Assembly (NCBI GenBank): GCA_030765055.1
Contig: CM060953.1
Span: 97,520,701 to 97,584,700 of the forward strand
DNA length: 64,000 nt
Source: Mantis religiosa
Lineage: Eukaryota > Arthropoda > Insecta > Mantodea > Mantidae
Reading direction: 5' to 3'
The notes under the pieces were generated by a model, which saw only the letters and a list, made by a program, of their open reading frames with translations, did no database searches and had not been told where the DNA came from. Positions 1-17,402 of this stretch are shown here, piece by piece. The translations under genes were made by a program, and so were the position numbers. The number at the start of each line of letters is the position of its first letter. Position 1 is the first letter of the stretch.

Positions 1-163
1 TGTGTCCAGGGCCTATGGAACTTAGGGCTACCCGACATTCGTTTAAGGATAAGGGAAAACCTCGGAAAAACAGTATATAGGTAACTCACCCTGAGCGAGA
101 TTCGAACTCGGGACCTCTTGAACGTCAGGCAGACACGTTAGCATCTACGCTACAAAGGCGGGC
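1..163 (-). repeat. tRNA-derived SINE (family 1), cut by window edge
   Basis: Read on the minus strand this starts with a tRNA-like head: a box A-like stretch (TAGCGTAGATGCTAACG) and a box B (GAGTTCGAATCTC), then a GT-rich body. The same order and wording recur at 7204-7425 and 51035-51301, so it is a dispersed SINE. The 3' part and tail lie outside the window. Blattodea affinity is inferred from memory of similar repeats. Confidence 0.8.
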
Positions 164-463
164 AGGAGAGAAAATCATGCGAATGTAACATAAGGCATTT
201 ATCTTTATTTTTTATTAACATGATAAAACACATCCCTGATTAATTATTAAAAGGAAATAATTCAACGTAGAATTTTTGGACCCCCTCCCGGAAATTAGCT
301 TCTAAATACGATCAACTGAGCAACTGAATATCACTCATTCTGTATGAAGGAATGTATCCATGAAAATGCATAATTGTCTTAAATTTCTCTTCATGGCTTA
401 ACCGGCTCTTTCTCATATTCCATTTTACGTATAGGTGCTCCTGAAGCCCTTACTGAAATGAAA
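164..463. other. unassigned AT-rich sequence
   Basis: This stretch lies between the SINE and the first gypsy LTR. I see no credible reading frame, terminal repeat or RNA gene in it. Confidence 0.5.
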
Positions 464-842
464 TGTCACCGATGCATTGTTGTGCTGTCGCAACCAGCCG
501 ACGCCGGGCGTGTGGGATGGAGGGAAAGACACAGAAAGAGTTTCCAGAGCGCTCGGTCCATTGTTGCCGAGAAATTGCTCAGTAGGTCTACGGCTCTCTA
601 CAAGCAATAACTGGGAGGAATAAAGAACGCCAAAGTGTATAAGCGGCAGTTGAGTGATGGTTATTGCAACAATCGACGTGTGAAGTGTATCACAGTGACG
701 TTTTTCATTTCAGTATTTGCAGCGGAGCACTGACTCGACCTTGAAGACAGGTGATTTTCAATTTCACGTCGTTTTACTCCGATAAAGTGTTCTACATTTC
801 TGCAAACCAGACATTTGATTCTACGTAACCCTCGCAGTCACA
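464..842 (+). repeat. 5' LTR of gypsy copy 1
   Basis: Begins TGTCA and ends CAGTCACA, 379 bp. It matches 4622-5006 with many substitutions and small indels. An AATAAAG at about 619 is a possible polyadenylation-type signal. Confidence 0.85.
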
Positions 843-869
843 TTTGGTGTCAGGAGTGGGATAACGACG

Positions 870-1940
870 ATGGAAGCCGCATTGACTAAGATCTTAGAAA
901 AGAAGACAGAAATAAAGTCCGAAAAACCACGGAAATGAAAGCGGTGAATGACGACCGGGCTGCGAAGATGGAAGAAATGAAGACAGCAAACGACAACCTC
1001 GCTTCGACGAAACTGAAATGAAGGCTGCGAATGAGCTCCTCGCCACCAAATTTGTAGCGCAGTTGGCAGGCGTGAGAGTTGCAGTAACGGAACTGGGCAA
1101 GCGGATGCATCAAGTGGACAATCGCGTCGAAAAACTGGCGAACCGCCGTTACAACTTAGAGGGAAACGCCGACAGCAACACCAACTCCATGAATGCCATG
1201 GTGGAGGACATCGTCGTTAGAAGACTGAAAGATCTGAAGGCTGACACGCCGGGACGTGACACAACGCCTGCGCGAGTCAAACCACCGAAGTACGACGGCA
1301 CATCAACTTTTGAAGTCTTCCACCGCCAATTCGACACAGTGGCCAAGCACAACAAGTGATCGCCTGAGGAAGAGACCGCACCGCTAATAGCCAGCCTCCA
1401 GCAACGGGCCCAGAGCTTCTGAACGTGATCCAGGCAGCGGGGGCGCTCAAGGACATCTGGGAAGCTCTGGAAAACCGGTTCGGAAACCAACGCTTGACTG
1501 CAGGCAACTGAAATCTAGGACGCAGCAACCAGGGGATTCGCTGCAGGAGTTCGCATTGGCAGTCATACAGATGACCAGCAAAGCCTTGGTCGACTTCCCA
1601 CCCAGATTCGTATCCCATAAAGCTGCCTATTCCTTCGTCGACAGGGTACGAGACGCCGAGATACTTCAGCGCTTAATGTTTGGCAACCATAAGATCATCC
1701 ACGAGGCGCTAATGGCAGCACAAAGGATGAAAGCGACCAAAGTGACGGCAACATCCATCTCAAAGAAAAAGAGTATCCGCTACAATGGAGCCCGAAGACC
1801 AGCCAGAAATGCCGACGAAGACCAAGTGGCGTGTCTTGGGGGTGTGGCCAGCCGGGACACCTGGAGAGAGATTGCCGAAACAAATAGTGCAGCCGCAGCA
1901 CGGGCAGGAAGGTTATACGGCTCATTGGAGAACAAGTGAT
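870..1940 (+). pseudogene. gag remnant of gypsy copy 1
   Basis: Several short frames together read as a retrotransposon Gag. An N-terminal region rich in Lys, Glu and Ala (1018-1200) looks coiled-coil. A conserved block near 1285-1340 reads KPPKYDGTSTFEVFHRQF, typical of gypsy-type capsid regions. Near 1830-1880 a CCHC zinc-knuckle-like arrangement survives, but small indels split it between frames. Frames change near 1359 and 1500. Same gag type as 42551-43700. Non-functional. Confidence 0.7.
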
Positions 1941-2299
1941 GCTCGGGTAGCCTGAAGAATGCCTTGGAATATGCAGGGTCATTCTGAGAGAAGACGTGGT
2001 TATCCCCACGATAAGCGAGGTGGTGGTGACTGCACGACTGGAAGGCCAGCGGGCGAAGAACCTAATGCTGGACAGGAGGACACTTGTGCACGGACTTTGT
2101 GGATCCAGGTCATTGTTGCCCTGCCGCGAGGTGGTGCCAGTCAGGCTGCTCAGCCCAACAGACACCGATCACGACATCCAGGCCGGGACGGAGTTGGGGA
2201 CATGCGAGCCCATTGTCAGCATAACCCGAATCGAGAACACCCAGGAGACGGGGCCAACACAACACCTGAGTTCCGGCTGGAAGTTTTACATGAGAGCGC

Positions 2300-3400
2300 G
2301 GCCGACCACCTGAGCGCAGAACAACAAGAGAATGTTCGACAACTGCTGAGAGGATACCAGTGCGTCTTCAGCCAGGCAACAGCGACTAAGGCGTACGAAC
2401 CTTGTGATCCACCGCATTGACAAAGAAGACACCCGGCCTATTCGGCAACCACACAGACGCGTTCCGCTGGCCAAACAAGCGATGGTACGGGACATGCTGG
2501 GGGCATGAGATCGGGAGTTATGATCGAGAATCTGGTGGGCCTTGGTGTTCCCCTGTAGTCCTGGTGAAGAAGAAGAACGGAGACCTACGCTTTACCGTGG
2601 ACTACATGAAGCTGAATGCTGTCATCAGGAAGGACTGCTTCCCCTTGCCCCGGATTGACGACACCCTGGACATGATTGCTGATGCGCATTGGTCTCGACA
2701 ATGTACCTGGAGTCGGGGTGCGGGAAGATGGATGTACACCCGAGAGACAAAGAAAAGACCGCATTCTCGACAGGCCAATAACTTTATCAGTTCACAGTTA
2801 TGCCCTTTTCTCTGCAATGCACCAGCTACATTCCAACGCCTCATGGAGTCAGTAATGAGAGGATTGACTTATGACGTCTATCTGCTATACCTAGACATCA
2901 TCGTCGTCGGCAAGACCTTCGAAGACCATTTCGAAACCTGAGCAAGGCGCTACAGAGACTGTAGGTGACCAATGTGAAGCTGAACTCGAAGAAGTGCCAG
3001 CTCCTCCGCAAGGAAGTCAACTATTTGGGCCACATAATCTTACCAACTGGAGTGAGCATAGGCCACGAGAAATTGGCCTCGGCCAACGGATAAGCAAGAA
3101 TTGTGCAGTTTCCTTGGTCTGTGCAGTTATTATCACCGCTTCATAAAGGGCTTCTCCAACATCACCACGCCCCTAACCCACCTGACAGAATATCACCGAC
3201 CTTATGTGTGAACGGAGGACGTCAAAGGCGCTTTCCAGCAGCTGATGCATTACTTTGTAGTGCCCCTATTTTGGTGTCTTCACTGTGGACACCGAGACCA
3301 GCGACCATTGTATTGGAGGTGTCCTATCCCAAGCTCAGGACGGCCACGAGTGGTTACGGCAGTGCCTGAGGACCAGTGGGATAGCGCAGGCCAAAGTAGG
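2300..3400 (+). pseudogene. pol remnant (RT and downstream) of gypsy copy 1
   Basis: A 174-codon frame (2417-2941) carries recognisable gypsy RT blocks: a region around residues 44-70 with PWCSPVVLVKKKNGDLRF and VDYMKLNAV, then PLPRIDDTLDMI. The usual catalytic Asp-Asp box region near 2885-2900 reads YLDIIVV, so the second Asp is absent. Downstream to about 3400 the RNase H region is scattered over frames and hard to follow. Protease was not identified. The block is inactive. Confidence 0.75.
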
Positions 3401-3539
3401 GAGAATTTAGGGGACGCCGACTTGGGGCCACTCTTAAGAGAAGTAGAGGCAGGGACAACACCAACCTGGGAAGACATCGCAGCTTGTATCGCTGCATACA
3501 AGTAATACTGGTCCCAATTGGACTCTTTGAAGGTCAAAG

Positions 3540-4246
3540 AGAGCTTGCTGTCCCGGGTATGCGAATCACCCGATGGGTTGGTACTTCACCGTAGTAAGAT
3601 TCCGGAAGTCTTGCAGGAAGTGCACGCAGGTACTTCAGGAGGACACCTGGGAGCAAACAGAACGATCGACAAACTCTGGCAGCGCTACTACTAGCTGAGG
3701 CTCAGAGCAGACGCTGAGAGATGGTGCCGTCAATGGCACGTGTGTGTGGTGAATCGCGGCTCCCAGCCTGGGAGCCAGGTTCGCATGCAGCAGTACAACG
3801 TCGGAGCACCTTTCGAACACATCGCTGTCGGCATAATTGGACCATTCCCAGTGTGCGACCAAGACAACAGATACTGGATGGTGGCCGTGGACTACTTCAC
3901 CAAGTGGCCGGAGATGTGTGCCATCCTGAACCAGGAGGCGAAGATCACCGACTGCCTCGTTAAGCAACTGCTCTGCCGTTTTGGAGTTGCTGTTAGAGCA
4001 CTGGAAAAATTTGGGATGAACAAGACCCGTACAACACCTCTACATCCACAGTCGGACGGCGTGGTCGAGAGATACATCAAAACCCTAGAAGAATATCTAA
4101 AGAAGATCGTGGCCAGCCATCAGCGAGACGGGGACACCAAGGTGCCATTGTTCTTGCTAGCTTACTGCTCATCAACACACGACACTACTGTGCTTGCGTC
4201 ACCAAGGTTATGTTCGGTGGAGAGCTACGCCTTCCTGGTGGCCTAG
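3540..4246 (+). pseudogene. integrase remnant of gypsy copy 1
   Basis: A zinc-binding-like piece (HLGANRTIDKLW near 3640) is followed by a 168-codon frame at 3740-4246 with the retroviral-type integrase core: FTKWPE, then HPQSDGVVERY carrying the last catalytic Glu. The position normally holding the first catalytic Asp reads Gly (AVGIIGPFP), and the block holding the second catalytic Asp is missing after about 3985, so the core is inactive. The frame ends early and a chromodomain was not seen. Confidence 0.8.
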
Positions 4247-4621
4247 CCTTTGGGAGCTCCGGAAGCGAAGCAGCCAACAACGGGGTATGTGGGGAACCTC
4301 GTAGACCATCTGCATGACATGTATGAGATGAGCCATGCATCAGAACATCCAGATGGCAAGCGACTACATGAAGACCTGGTACGACAGGCAAGCCAGCTAC
4401 CAAGGTTTCTAGTAAGGAAACCTGGCCTGTTTGTACCACCCTATGCGGACCATAGGACGCTGCCTAAATAATCAACAACCGTGGCAGAATGTAAAGAGAA
4501 TCAACGATGTGGTCTAACTAATCCAGAAGGTGCCCCGAAGAAGGATGTTGGTGGTACACCTGGATCGTCTGGCTCGTTACGTTGGTGCTGTTCGGGACGA
4601 CCAGCCTTGAGGAGGGGACAG

Positions 4622-5006
4622 TGTCAGCGATGGCATTCTTGTGCTGCTGTGACAAGCCGAAGCCGTGCGCGTGGGCAGGAGGGAAAGGGACAGAGAGAGT
4701 TTCCAGAGCGCTCGGTCTATTGTTGTTACCGAGAAAACTCTCTGTAGGTCTACGGCTTTCTAGAAACAATGACTTGGAGCTATAAATACTGACAAAGTGT
4801 AGAGGTGGCAGTTGTGCGATGGTTATTGTGACAGTGGATGTTTGAGGTGTATCGCAGTGATTTCTTTCAATTGTTTATGTGCGGTGGAGCACTGAGTCGA
4901 CCTTGAAGGCAGCTAATTTTCAATTTCACGTCCTTTTACTGCAATAAAGGGTGTTCTAAATTTCTGAAAACCAGACTTCTGATGCTGCGTAACCCTCGCA
5001 GTCACA
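4622..5006 (+). repeat. 3' LTR of gypsy copy 1
   Basis: 385 bp, starts TGTCA directly after the purine tract and ends CAGTCACA like the 5' LTR. Contains CAATAAAG near 4941. Confidence 0.85.
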
Positions 5007-5555
5007 ATATTTAAATGACGCACCTACAAGATGGACCTCTGTTTCCAGGCTGGTAAGCACAATACATTATTTCAGATGTTATTTAATAGTTTGTTAAAAT
5101 AATGACTGAGCAGCCCGGGATGTCAACATGCATTCATCTTTATGCGATTTCTCTCGAGGACACGAATAAAATGTTTCTGGATTCTGTTCAGTAGAGTTTT
5201 GTGTTTTAAGATATTCTTTTTGAGACGTTATAGAAGAAGTGCATGCACATTTGTTACGGCACGGAAAAAGTAAAATAACTTATTACCACACTAAAAAATA
5301 TGTGAATCACATAATTTGAAAGAAATGTGGTCAGAAACTATCAGCACTGCTAATGAAGCTAACGAAGAAAGACCTAGGAAGAGAAACTGTGGTGAAGATG
5401 ACATCCTTTCTTAGCACTTAAATTTTTCTAAACTTAACAAATTTGTGGTACCCTGGGAACATTAATAACTCAGAATAAAGCAAAATTCCAATCACAGAAA
5501 TAGTTGACATTTTTTTGAGATTACTCGAGTTTAAACATTTTGCGAGCTGCCATAA

Positions 5556-5638
<83 letters not shown>

Positions 5639-6568
5639 AATGAATGAAAAGAAATATTTACTTTGCTTTTACACTTATTGTCTTATAGCTTGTTTAAAAC
5701 AAAATTTAGGTGCACTGTTCGTGAAGTTAATTCCTAATCAACATCTTATTGGCAGATCTGACAGGTCTAGCAATAGTCTAAATCACAATGCCAGCATACG
5801 CCACTGCTAATAAGTAATAACCGGTTATTAATTTCTCTTACTCCATTTGCCATTCATTTTCTAACGTGCACTGCCTGTTTCTAAAAATGTACATTAGTGA
5901 ATTATCAAAACGTTCCCCCCAGAAGCCGGAAATATGATTAAAATGGAGTACATATCCAGGATCTGGACGTCTGGTAGATTCGAATAATTTCTCGAAATCG
6001 GGTGTTTATATTGGTCTGCAGCTATTTGTTGCAAACTGAAATTTGTTTCTTCTAAATGAAAATATGTTATCAATGTTCAAATTATCAGGAAATACTTTAC
6101 CATTTTAAAAACACTAATTGAATATTTATTTAGCTGTGAAGAGTAATACTATGGCCCGGATTCACATTGGCTTATGATACGGTTTCTTGTTTTTTCATAC
6201 CGACCACCTACAAGTGGCCGATAGGTCCTTCGCGGAATAATGTAATTAGAGTCACGTATAAACCGGATCGCAGTTAGGAAATATGATCTTGCTTAAGTTA
6301 ATTTGGGAAAATCTACGCAACTTTCTTAACGTGGGAATGCTGAATCGGCTTACAAACGCCATTTTGGCTGGATTCATATTTAAATGCTGCTTAAACCAGC
6401 GGTGGCTGCAAGAGAGTATAGAGAGAGCAGTCACTGTAGTTAGAGTTCAGCTTAGAGTGTCGAAGAGAATCCGTATGGCTTTACAACCGTACACGATTAC
6501 ACATCATCAAGGTAAGCCCATATGGGTCTCTAAAATAATATTGTATCACCATTGCCTACCTATCGTAA
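5007..6568. other. unassigned intergenic DNA
   Basis: AT-rich sequence with no frame, terminal repeat or RNA gene I can support, apart from the TG repeat at 5559-5634. Confidence 0.5.
5559..5634. repeat. (TG)n microsatellite with short TGAA run
   Basis: About 38 TG units, uninterrupted, followed directly by four TGAA-type units to about 5650. Confidence 0.97.
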
Positions 6569-6719
6569 GCTCCTCACTTTCCTCATGATGCTGAGTGGGC
6601 ACCGTTCCTATACCCGGGACTTAAAATCCGCACCTCCAGGGGTGGGATTGATCCCGGGCCGCATTCCGTGACAGGGAGCCAAAGCATGACGCCTTAACCC
6701 ACTACTTCACGACGCAGGA
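6569..6719 (-). repeat. possible second tRNA-derived SINE
   Basis: On the minus strand there is a box A-like AGTGGGTTAAGGCG and a box B-like GGGATCAATCCC at tRNA-like spacing, followed by a GC-rich body unlike the surrounding AT-rich DNA. Only one copy is in the window, so family status is inferred. Confidence 0.5.
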
Positions 6720-6949
6720 CAAAATCATGCCCTACGATACTAAATTTGGGGTTGATGTATTGCTAAAATTGTATGCTTCGTACAATGTAGCAGAATAACA
6801 AAAAGGCGGCCAATGGTAATCTTTAACATGTGTTGAATATTGCAAGTATTAATTCTAGAGTTATCTTTCTTGGAAACCAAAACATATATTCATCAAGACA
6901 GGAATATTTGAAAGTGCTGTCCTTAGCTTTACTGTTGTAACAGCTACAA

Positions 6950-7201
6950 AGAACATCAACAGCATCAATCCTATCCATTGATTTGAAAGAGTTTCTAAAG
7001 AAATATAAACCTGAACAACCCACAGCAGATGAGTTGCTGAATGCACCAGAATCACCGAAAAGGAAACGACGTGAACCCTGCACTAAAAACAAAAAGAACA
7101 GCAAAACTAAGTATGCATGTGGGAAATTCATCGCTCCTCTCTGTTTGAGAAAACATGCCAAAATTATTTGCAATAACTGCTTAGTGGAGCAAAATAGATG
7201 A
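6950..7201 (+). pseudogene. piggyBac-like transposase C-terminal zinc domain remnant
   Basis: A 72-codon open stretch (6983-7201) ends in a basic, Cys/His-rich segment: a Cys near residue 38, then KTKYACGKF, PLC, H and a closing C-x2-C. The order C-x-KT-x-C-P-C-x3-H-x4-C-x2-C is what I recall for the C-terminal cross-brace zinc domain of many piggyBac transposases. One expected Cys reads Phe. There is no upstream transposase core in any frame and no ATG start, so this is at best a terminal fragment. Family assignment is by recall only. Confidence 0.45.
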
Positions 7202-7203
7202 TT

Positions 7204-7425
7204 TTTGTTGTTGTTGCAATTTAGGTCCTCTGACGTTTAGTCATATCGAACGATGAATGGAATGGGTGAAATGATGCTCAAATGAGCCCAGGGTCCATAG
7301 ATCTTAGAGTTACGCGACATTTGTCTTTCAGGATAAGGGAAACCCCTGGATAAACCTTATCCAGGTAACTCACCTGACCGAGTTTCGAACTCGGGACCTC
7401 TTGAACGTGAGGCAGACATTCTACA
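7204..7425 (-). repeat. tRNA-derived SINE (family 1)
   Basis: Minus-strand copy of the SINE also seen at 1-163 and 51035-51301. It has box B (GAGTTCGAAACTC), the GGGTTTCCC body block and the AACGTCAGAGGAC 3' end. The head is truncated before box A at about 7425. The T-rich plus-strand edge at 7202-7213 is the decayed A-tail. Confidence 0.85.
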
Positions 7426-7942
7426 GAGATGAAATAGTTGATCAGTTGATGACTCTAAGTAACTGAACCTTTCCAATGACAAGATGTATTTAAAAATAAT
7501 GTTATTTTGTTTACGTATATTGTAATACAATATATACTCTATTCCTATTATATTTTAGCTGACGTATGATTATGATAATAAGAGTAATGCATTTTTAACC
7601 TTCATAAACTCCAAAATAGGCGAAAAAACATTAAAACAAGAAGAAATCAGGCATATAAGCTCATAAATATAGCACGGGCCTCCAAAGCGACCAACGGTGT
7701 TCTGCCAAGGCGCGTGCCTAACTGAGAGTTTAAATGAATGAAATTACTTCTCTGAAAATATCCAGGAACTGGGAATTTACCACCTCAGTATTGTTCTAGT
7801 TATTATGTAATACATTGGCTATCATGTGATTATCACAAAATAGAAAAGAGAAAGCCCACTTTCGAATCAGATGAAGCATCCATATGCGAACTGGCCGATG
7901 ACAAGGTTTGCAAATATGAAAGAGACAAGCAATTAACCTGTA
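7426..7942. other. unassigned flank of the TAG array
   Basis: AT-rich, no supported feature. This is the unique-looking left flank of the microsatellite and would be a good PCR or read anchor. Confidence 0.5.
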
Positions 7943-14366
<6,424 letters not shown>

Positions 14367-14577
14367 TTTATTTTTTTTTTAGGCAGGGGAAAAATCTTCA
14401 AAAGACGCCAGGCTTGGCGAGTTGGATTCTTACCAACTAAAAAACCCCTGCTAGCCACAAGAGACTTCTTCCTGGGACCACCAATCTGTATTACTTCGGG
14501 AAGAAGGGCAATAAAGATGGTCAAACGTACTTGCGTACCAATGGAGGGTTTAGTTACACGCAGCGGCCTCGGCCGGC

Positions 14578-15390
14578 TTATTCTCGGCGGGGGTCCTGCT
14601 CCTTCGCCCTGAGGATACATGTAACCAGGTAGATAGCCTGGTCGATTCCATAGGCCTGATGAATAAAGCTGGATTGAATTTGGTCCTCCAAATGCTCCAA
14701 TAAGTGATCCTGCTTCTCCGGTTGGTAGGACCAGCCTTGAGACCCACTGGCAGGCCGTAGAAAAGGACCGGGTACAAAAACCTCGAAATAGATGCTGCGA
14801 TGATAACTCAAATTTTCTTCGTCGCTTACGTGCCAATTGCGGACGGTTCTCCCAAGATCCGGGCTGCAGATGGTCAGATCTATATATGATGAACCTCCAT
14901 GGCGTTCAAACGTAGGTAGTGTGCCATCATTTAAAATAAGGAGGTCACGTTCACCAGCCCATTCGGCCAAAGCGCTGCCCTTCCTGTCTTCAATGGGGGA
15001 ACCCCAACAATACGCCTTAGCGTTAAAATCACCACATATCAACAGACGACCAGGGTGTTGCTGGATGCTAGTGGTCAGCAAAGAGAGAAATTGGTCAAAG
15101 TCAGCAATAGTAGACGCCGGAGAAAGATAACATGAATAAACAACCAGATCGCCAGTGTCCATCCACACAAAACCATCCCCACCACCAGTGGCGCACACGT
15201 TAACAGAATCACTAGAGAGGTAAATGGCGGCATCAAGTCGACGATCCGTAAGCCAGCGCGAGCTGTAATTCGTCATAGCCTTATTAGGTTCCGCAACGAT
15301 GGCAAAGCCTAAGCGCTCAGATGAACATTTATGCCGTAGGAGATCCATGGCCCGCCTGCTCCGATCAACATTAAGTTGTAGAAGTTTCAT
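14578..15390 (-). CDS. R1-clade ORF2 reduced to endonuclease (internal in-frame deletion), copy A
   Basis: 270 codons. The first about 220 residues are an APE-type endonuclease: NVDRSRRAMDLL start, EP near residue 38, GDFNAKAYCWG near residues 120-130, SYIDLTI near 167-173, and SYHRSIYFEV near 195-204. This domain nicks the target in target-primed reverse transcription. After residue 254 it jumps straight to the last 16 residues of the full protein (LVTCILRAKEQ), skipping 704 codons that in copy C encode the linker, RT and the C-terminal zinc knuckle. The deletion keeps frame. It could at most supply endonuclease and would need RT in trans. Confidence 0.9.
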   Translation of the reverse strand: MKLLQLNVDRSRRAMDLLRHKCSSERLGFAIVAEPNKAMTNYSSRWLTDRRLDAAIYLSSDSVNVCATGGGDGFVWMDTGDLVVYSCYLSPASTIADFDQFLSLLTTSIQQHPGRLLICGDFNAKAYCWGSPIEDRKGSALAEWAGERDLLILNDGTLPTFERHGGSSYIDLTICSPDLGRTVRNWHVSDEENLSYHRSIYFEVFVPGPFLRPASGSQGWSYQPEKQDHLLEHLEDQIQSSFIHQAYGIDQAIYLVTCILRAKEQDPRRE

Positions 15391-17402
15391 AGAACAGGAT
15401 GCTGACGATCCGTTTTCTCCCTACGCTGCTGAATGAGGTCCCGATACTTGGGACATCGCATCGACTCCGCTTTGTGTCCCTCAATGTTACAAATGTAGCA
15501 GGACGGCGTGTAGGTACAATCCTTTCGATGATGATCACTCCGGCCACAGTTATGACAGAGTTCCGCTGCAGGCGAGAGTTTGCACTCCCTAGCTATATGG
15601 CCCAACCGGTGACAATTATAGCATCTGGGCAAACGGGTTGCTTCACGAACTCGCCATCTGTCCCAGCCATGCCCTATCCTGTGTTGCGCAAGCAGCCGCT
15701 GTGCCAAGATTTTATCAAGGGTGACGAAAGCGTATTTAACGCCATTGCTGTTAGGCTTCGGTGCCAAATTAACCTTGATTTCAGCCGAAGGTGTTCCAAG
15801 AGTAGTGGCAATCACCTCCTTCACTCCGGTTTCGTCCACAAGTTCATCGATATCAAGCAGCATCACAGTTTGGGTCACTGGCCGTAGATTGACCTTCGCC
15901 AACTCCGTCATCTTCAGGGTAAGTTTTTCCCGGAAGGCCTGCCGCTTGTTGATCTCGCGACCTTTGATTTTAAGATGCACAGAACCACCACCCGTTTTGG
16001 TAATGCGCTCCACGGTGATTCCATCCGTTTGAACAGCTGTTTTCATGTTCCGAAGCATGTCGGCATACGACGTTCCGGGTAGTGGCTCGAGAATGATAGT
16101 CTCTGTATTAGAAGTCCGCGCATGGGGAACAAAATCCGTCGTGCCAGATGCCGAAACAGAGCCGCTACGGGTGTTCAAAAGAGACTGCAATTGGATAGGT
16201 ATAGACACAGAACGTCTGCGACACACATATTCAAACACCTTCCTAATAGTGCAGACGTCAGCATTGCGGGTGACATTACAGACGGTAGGGACCCTCCCTT
16301 TTCTCAGAGCAGTGTCCAGCACGCGTTCGAGAGAGCGCCGAAGAGCAGTCCGATCTAGCGGAGTATCACTCGCTGCATCCGTCACAACCAAATGTGTGAA
16401 AAGTTCTGTACTGGAAATGACGCTCTCGTCGTCGTTCAAGCAACCATGGCGGGCGACACTACACACAGATTGGCCTGGCGCTAACTGACGTTCATCCAGC
16501 ATATGCGACAAACAAGGATTCTGAAGCAGAACATGCCGAAGTAGAGGGTCACTACGGTCTTCATCCAGAGGCATGATAAGAATGCGGTCCAAGGCTGGCT
16601 TAGCAGCGCTGTGTTGCTGCAAAGGGCAATGTTGATAGATTTCCTCAGGCCATTTAAGGGCAATGAGTTCCAGAAACTCCGCATCAGAGAGATCCCTCCG
16701 AAAGCCCGGCTCAATCTGCGCCTTGAGATGATCAGCAGCAAGTTGCTGAGGGCTAGAAGTTTGCGTGCCTACCTCGGCAACCGTTGGAGACGGAACGGAG
16801 GAACCCTTCCGGGAGACCGCCGCATGACTGGTTAATAACTCAGCAACAAAATCACTTGCGAGCGGCAAACGTTGGGAGTAGTCCATCAAACGACCAACAG
16901 CCTTTTTTATCTCCTTTTTTGTGTTGGGAATCTCCGCAACTGTCTGGGCAAGGGTATCCACCTCGGAAACAATTTTCCGAAAAAGTTCCTTTAACACACG
17001 ATGTTCACTCTCCATGCGCCGCATAAAGGAAGTACAATCCCCCTCTTCCGGCACTTCATGGCTAGGAGATGAAGCCCGTTTGCGCTTACCGTCCCGAATA
17101 TCAGGCTCCATGGCAGTGGCATCCCGACTAGAAGGGGATAGGGCTTGACGGGACAATATGGAAGGTCGAGAGGAACTAGCCGCACTTGAACTGTCCTCGA
17201 AATCCATACAGACACCAACCGATGAACTAATCAATTTCCCAGTAGCAGTGTCTAACGTCCCGGCCTGGGGCTCCACCGGAGACGTAGAGCAGTCGCTGGA
17301 TGACGGTCGAGTGGGGCCTGCTCGCCCACCTCCAAACCCGACCGGTTCTGGGGATCCGACGCCCCTGTCCCGTAAGTTCGATTCATTAAGAAAACCTTCC
17401 AT
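15387..17402 (-). CDS. R1-clade ORF1 (Gag-like RNA-binding protein), copy A
   Basis: 671 codons from the ATG at 17402. An upstream ATG at 17534 would add 44 hydrophobic residues that run into the 5' UTR, so I chose the internal start MEGFLNES. The N-terminal part is Ser/Pro-rich and low in complexity. The C-terminus has three zinc knuckles at about residues 594-650 (CYNCHRLGHIAREC, CHNCGRSDHHRKDC, then a C-x2-C-x4-H-x6-C), the hallmark of R1-type ORF1 proteins that bind element RNA into an RNP. The frame is fully open. Its stop overlaps the ORF2 start (ATGA at 15387-15390). No function was tested; the call rests on motifs. Confidence 0.92.
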   Translation of the reverse strand: MEGFLNESNLRDRGVGSPEPVGFGGGRAGPTRPSSSDCSTSPVEPQAGTLDTATGKLISSSVGVCMDFEDSSSAASSSRPSILSRQALSPSSRDATAMEPDIRDGKRKRASSPSHEVPEEGDCTSFMRRMESEHRVLKELFRKIVSEVDTLAQTVAEIPNTKKEIKKAVGRLMDYSQRLPLASDFVAELLTSHAAVSRKGSSVPSPTVAEVGTQTSSPQQLAADHLKAQIEPGFRRDLSDAEFLELIALKWPEEIYQHCPLQQHSAAKPALDRILIMPLDEDRSDPLLRHVLLQNPCLSHMLDERQLAPGQSVCSVARHGCLNDDESVISSTELFTHLVVTDAASDTPLDRTALRRSLERVLDTALRKGRVPTVCNVTRNADVCTIRKVFEYVCRRRSVSIPIQLQSLLNTRSGSVSASGTTDFVPHARTSNTETIILEPLPGTSYADMLRNMKTAVQTDGITVERITKTGGGSVHLKIKGREINKRQAFREKLTLKMTELAKVNLRPVTQTVMLLDIDELVDETGVKEVIATTLGTPSAEIKVNLAPKPNSNGVKYAFVTLDKILAQRLLAQHRIGHGWDRWRVREATRLPRCYNCHRLGHIARECKLSPAAELCHNCGRSDHHRKDCTYTPSCYICNIEGHKAESMRCPKYRDLIQQRREKTDRQHPVL

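Larger units (their letters stand above)
464..5006 (+). mobile_element. Ty3/gypsy LTR retrotransposon, degenerate (copy 1)
   Basis: Two similar direct repeats (464-842 and 4622-5006) bracket gag-like, reverse transcriptase and integrase remnants in gag-pol order, the Ty3/gypsy arrangement. A primer-binding-like stretch (TTTGGTGTCAGGAGTGGGAT) follows the 5' LTR and a purine tract (GAGGAGGGGACAG) precedes the 3' LTR. Every coding block is broken by stops and frame changes, and the LTRs have clearly diverged from each other, so the copy is old and cannot move by itself. I could not find a convincing target-site duplication. A second copy of the same broad family sits at 42127-47273. Confidence 0.9.

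Noticed and set aside
464..5006. Active LTR retrotransposon or endogenous virus with env
   Set aside because: All frames are broken, the LTRs have diverged, catalytic residues are missing, and no envelope-like frame lies between integrase and the 3' LTR.
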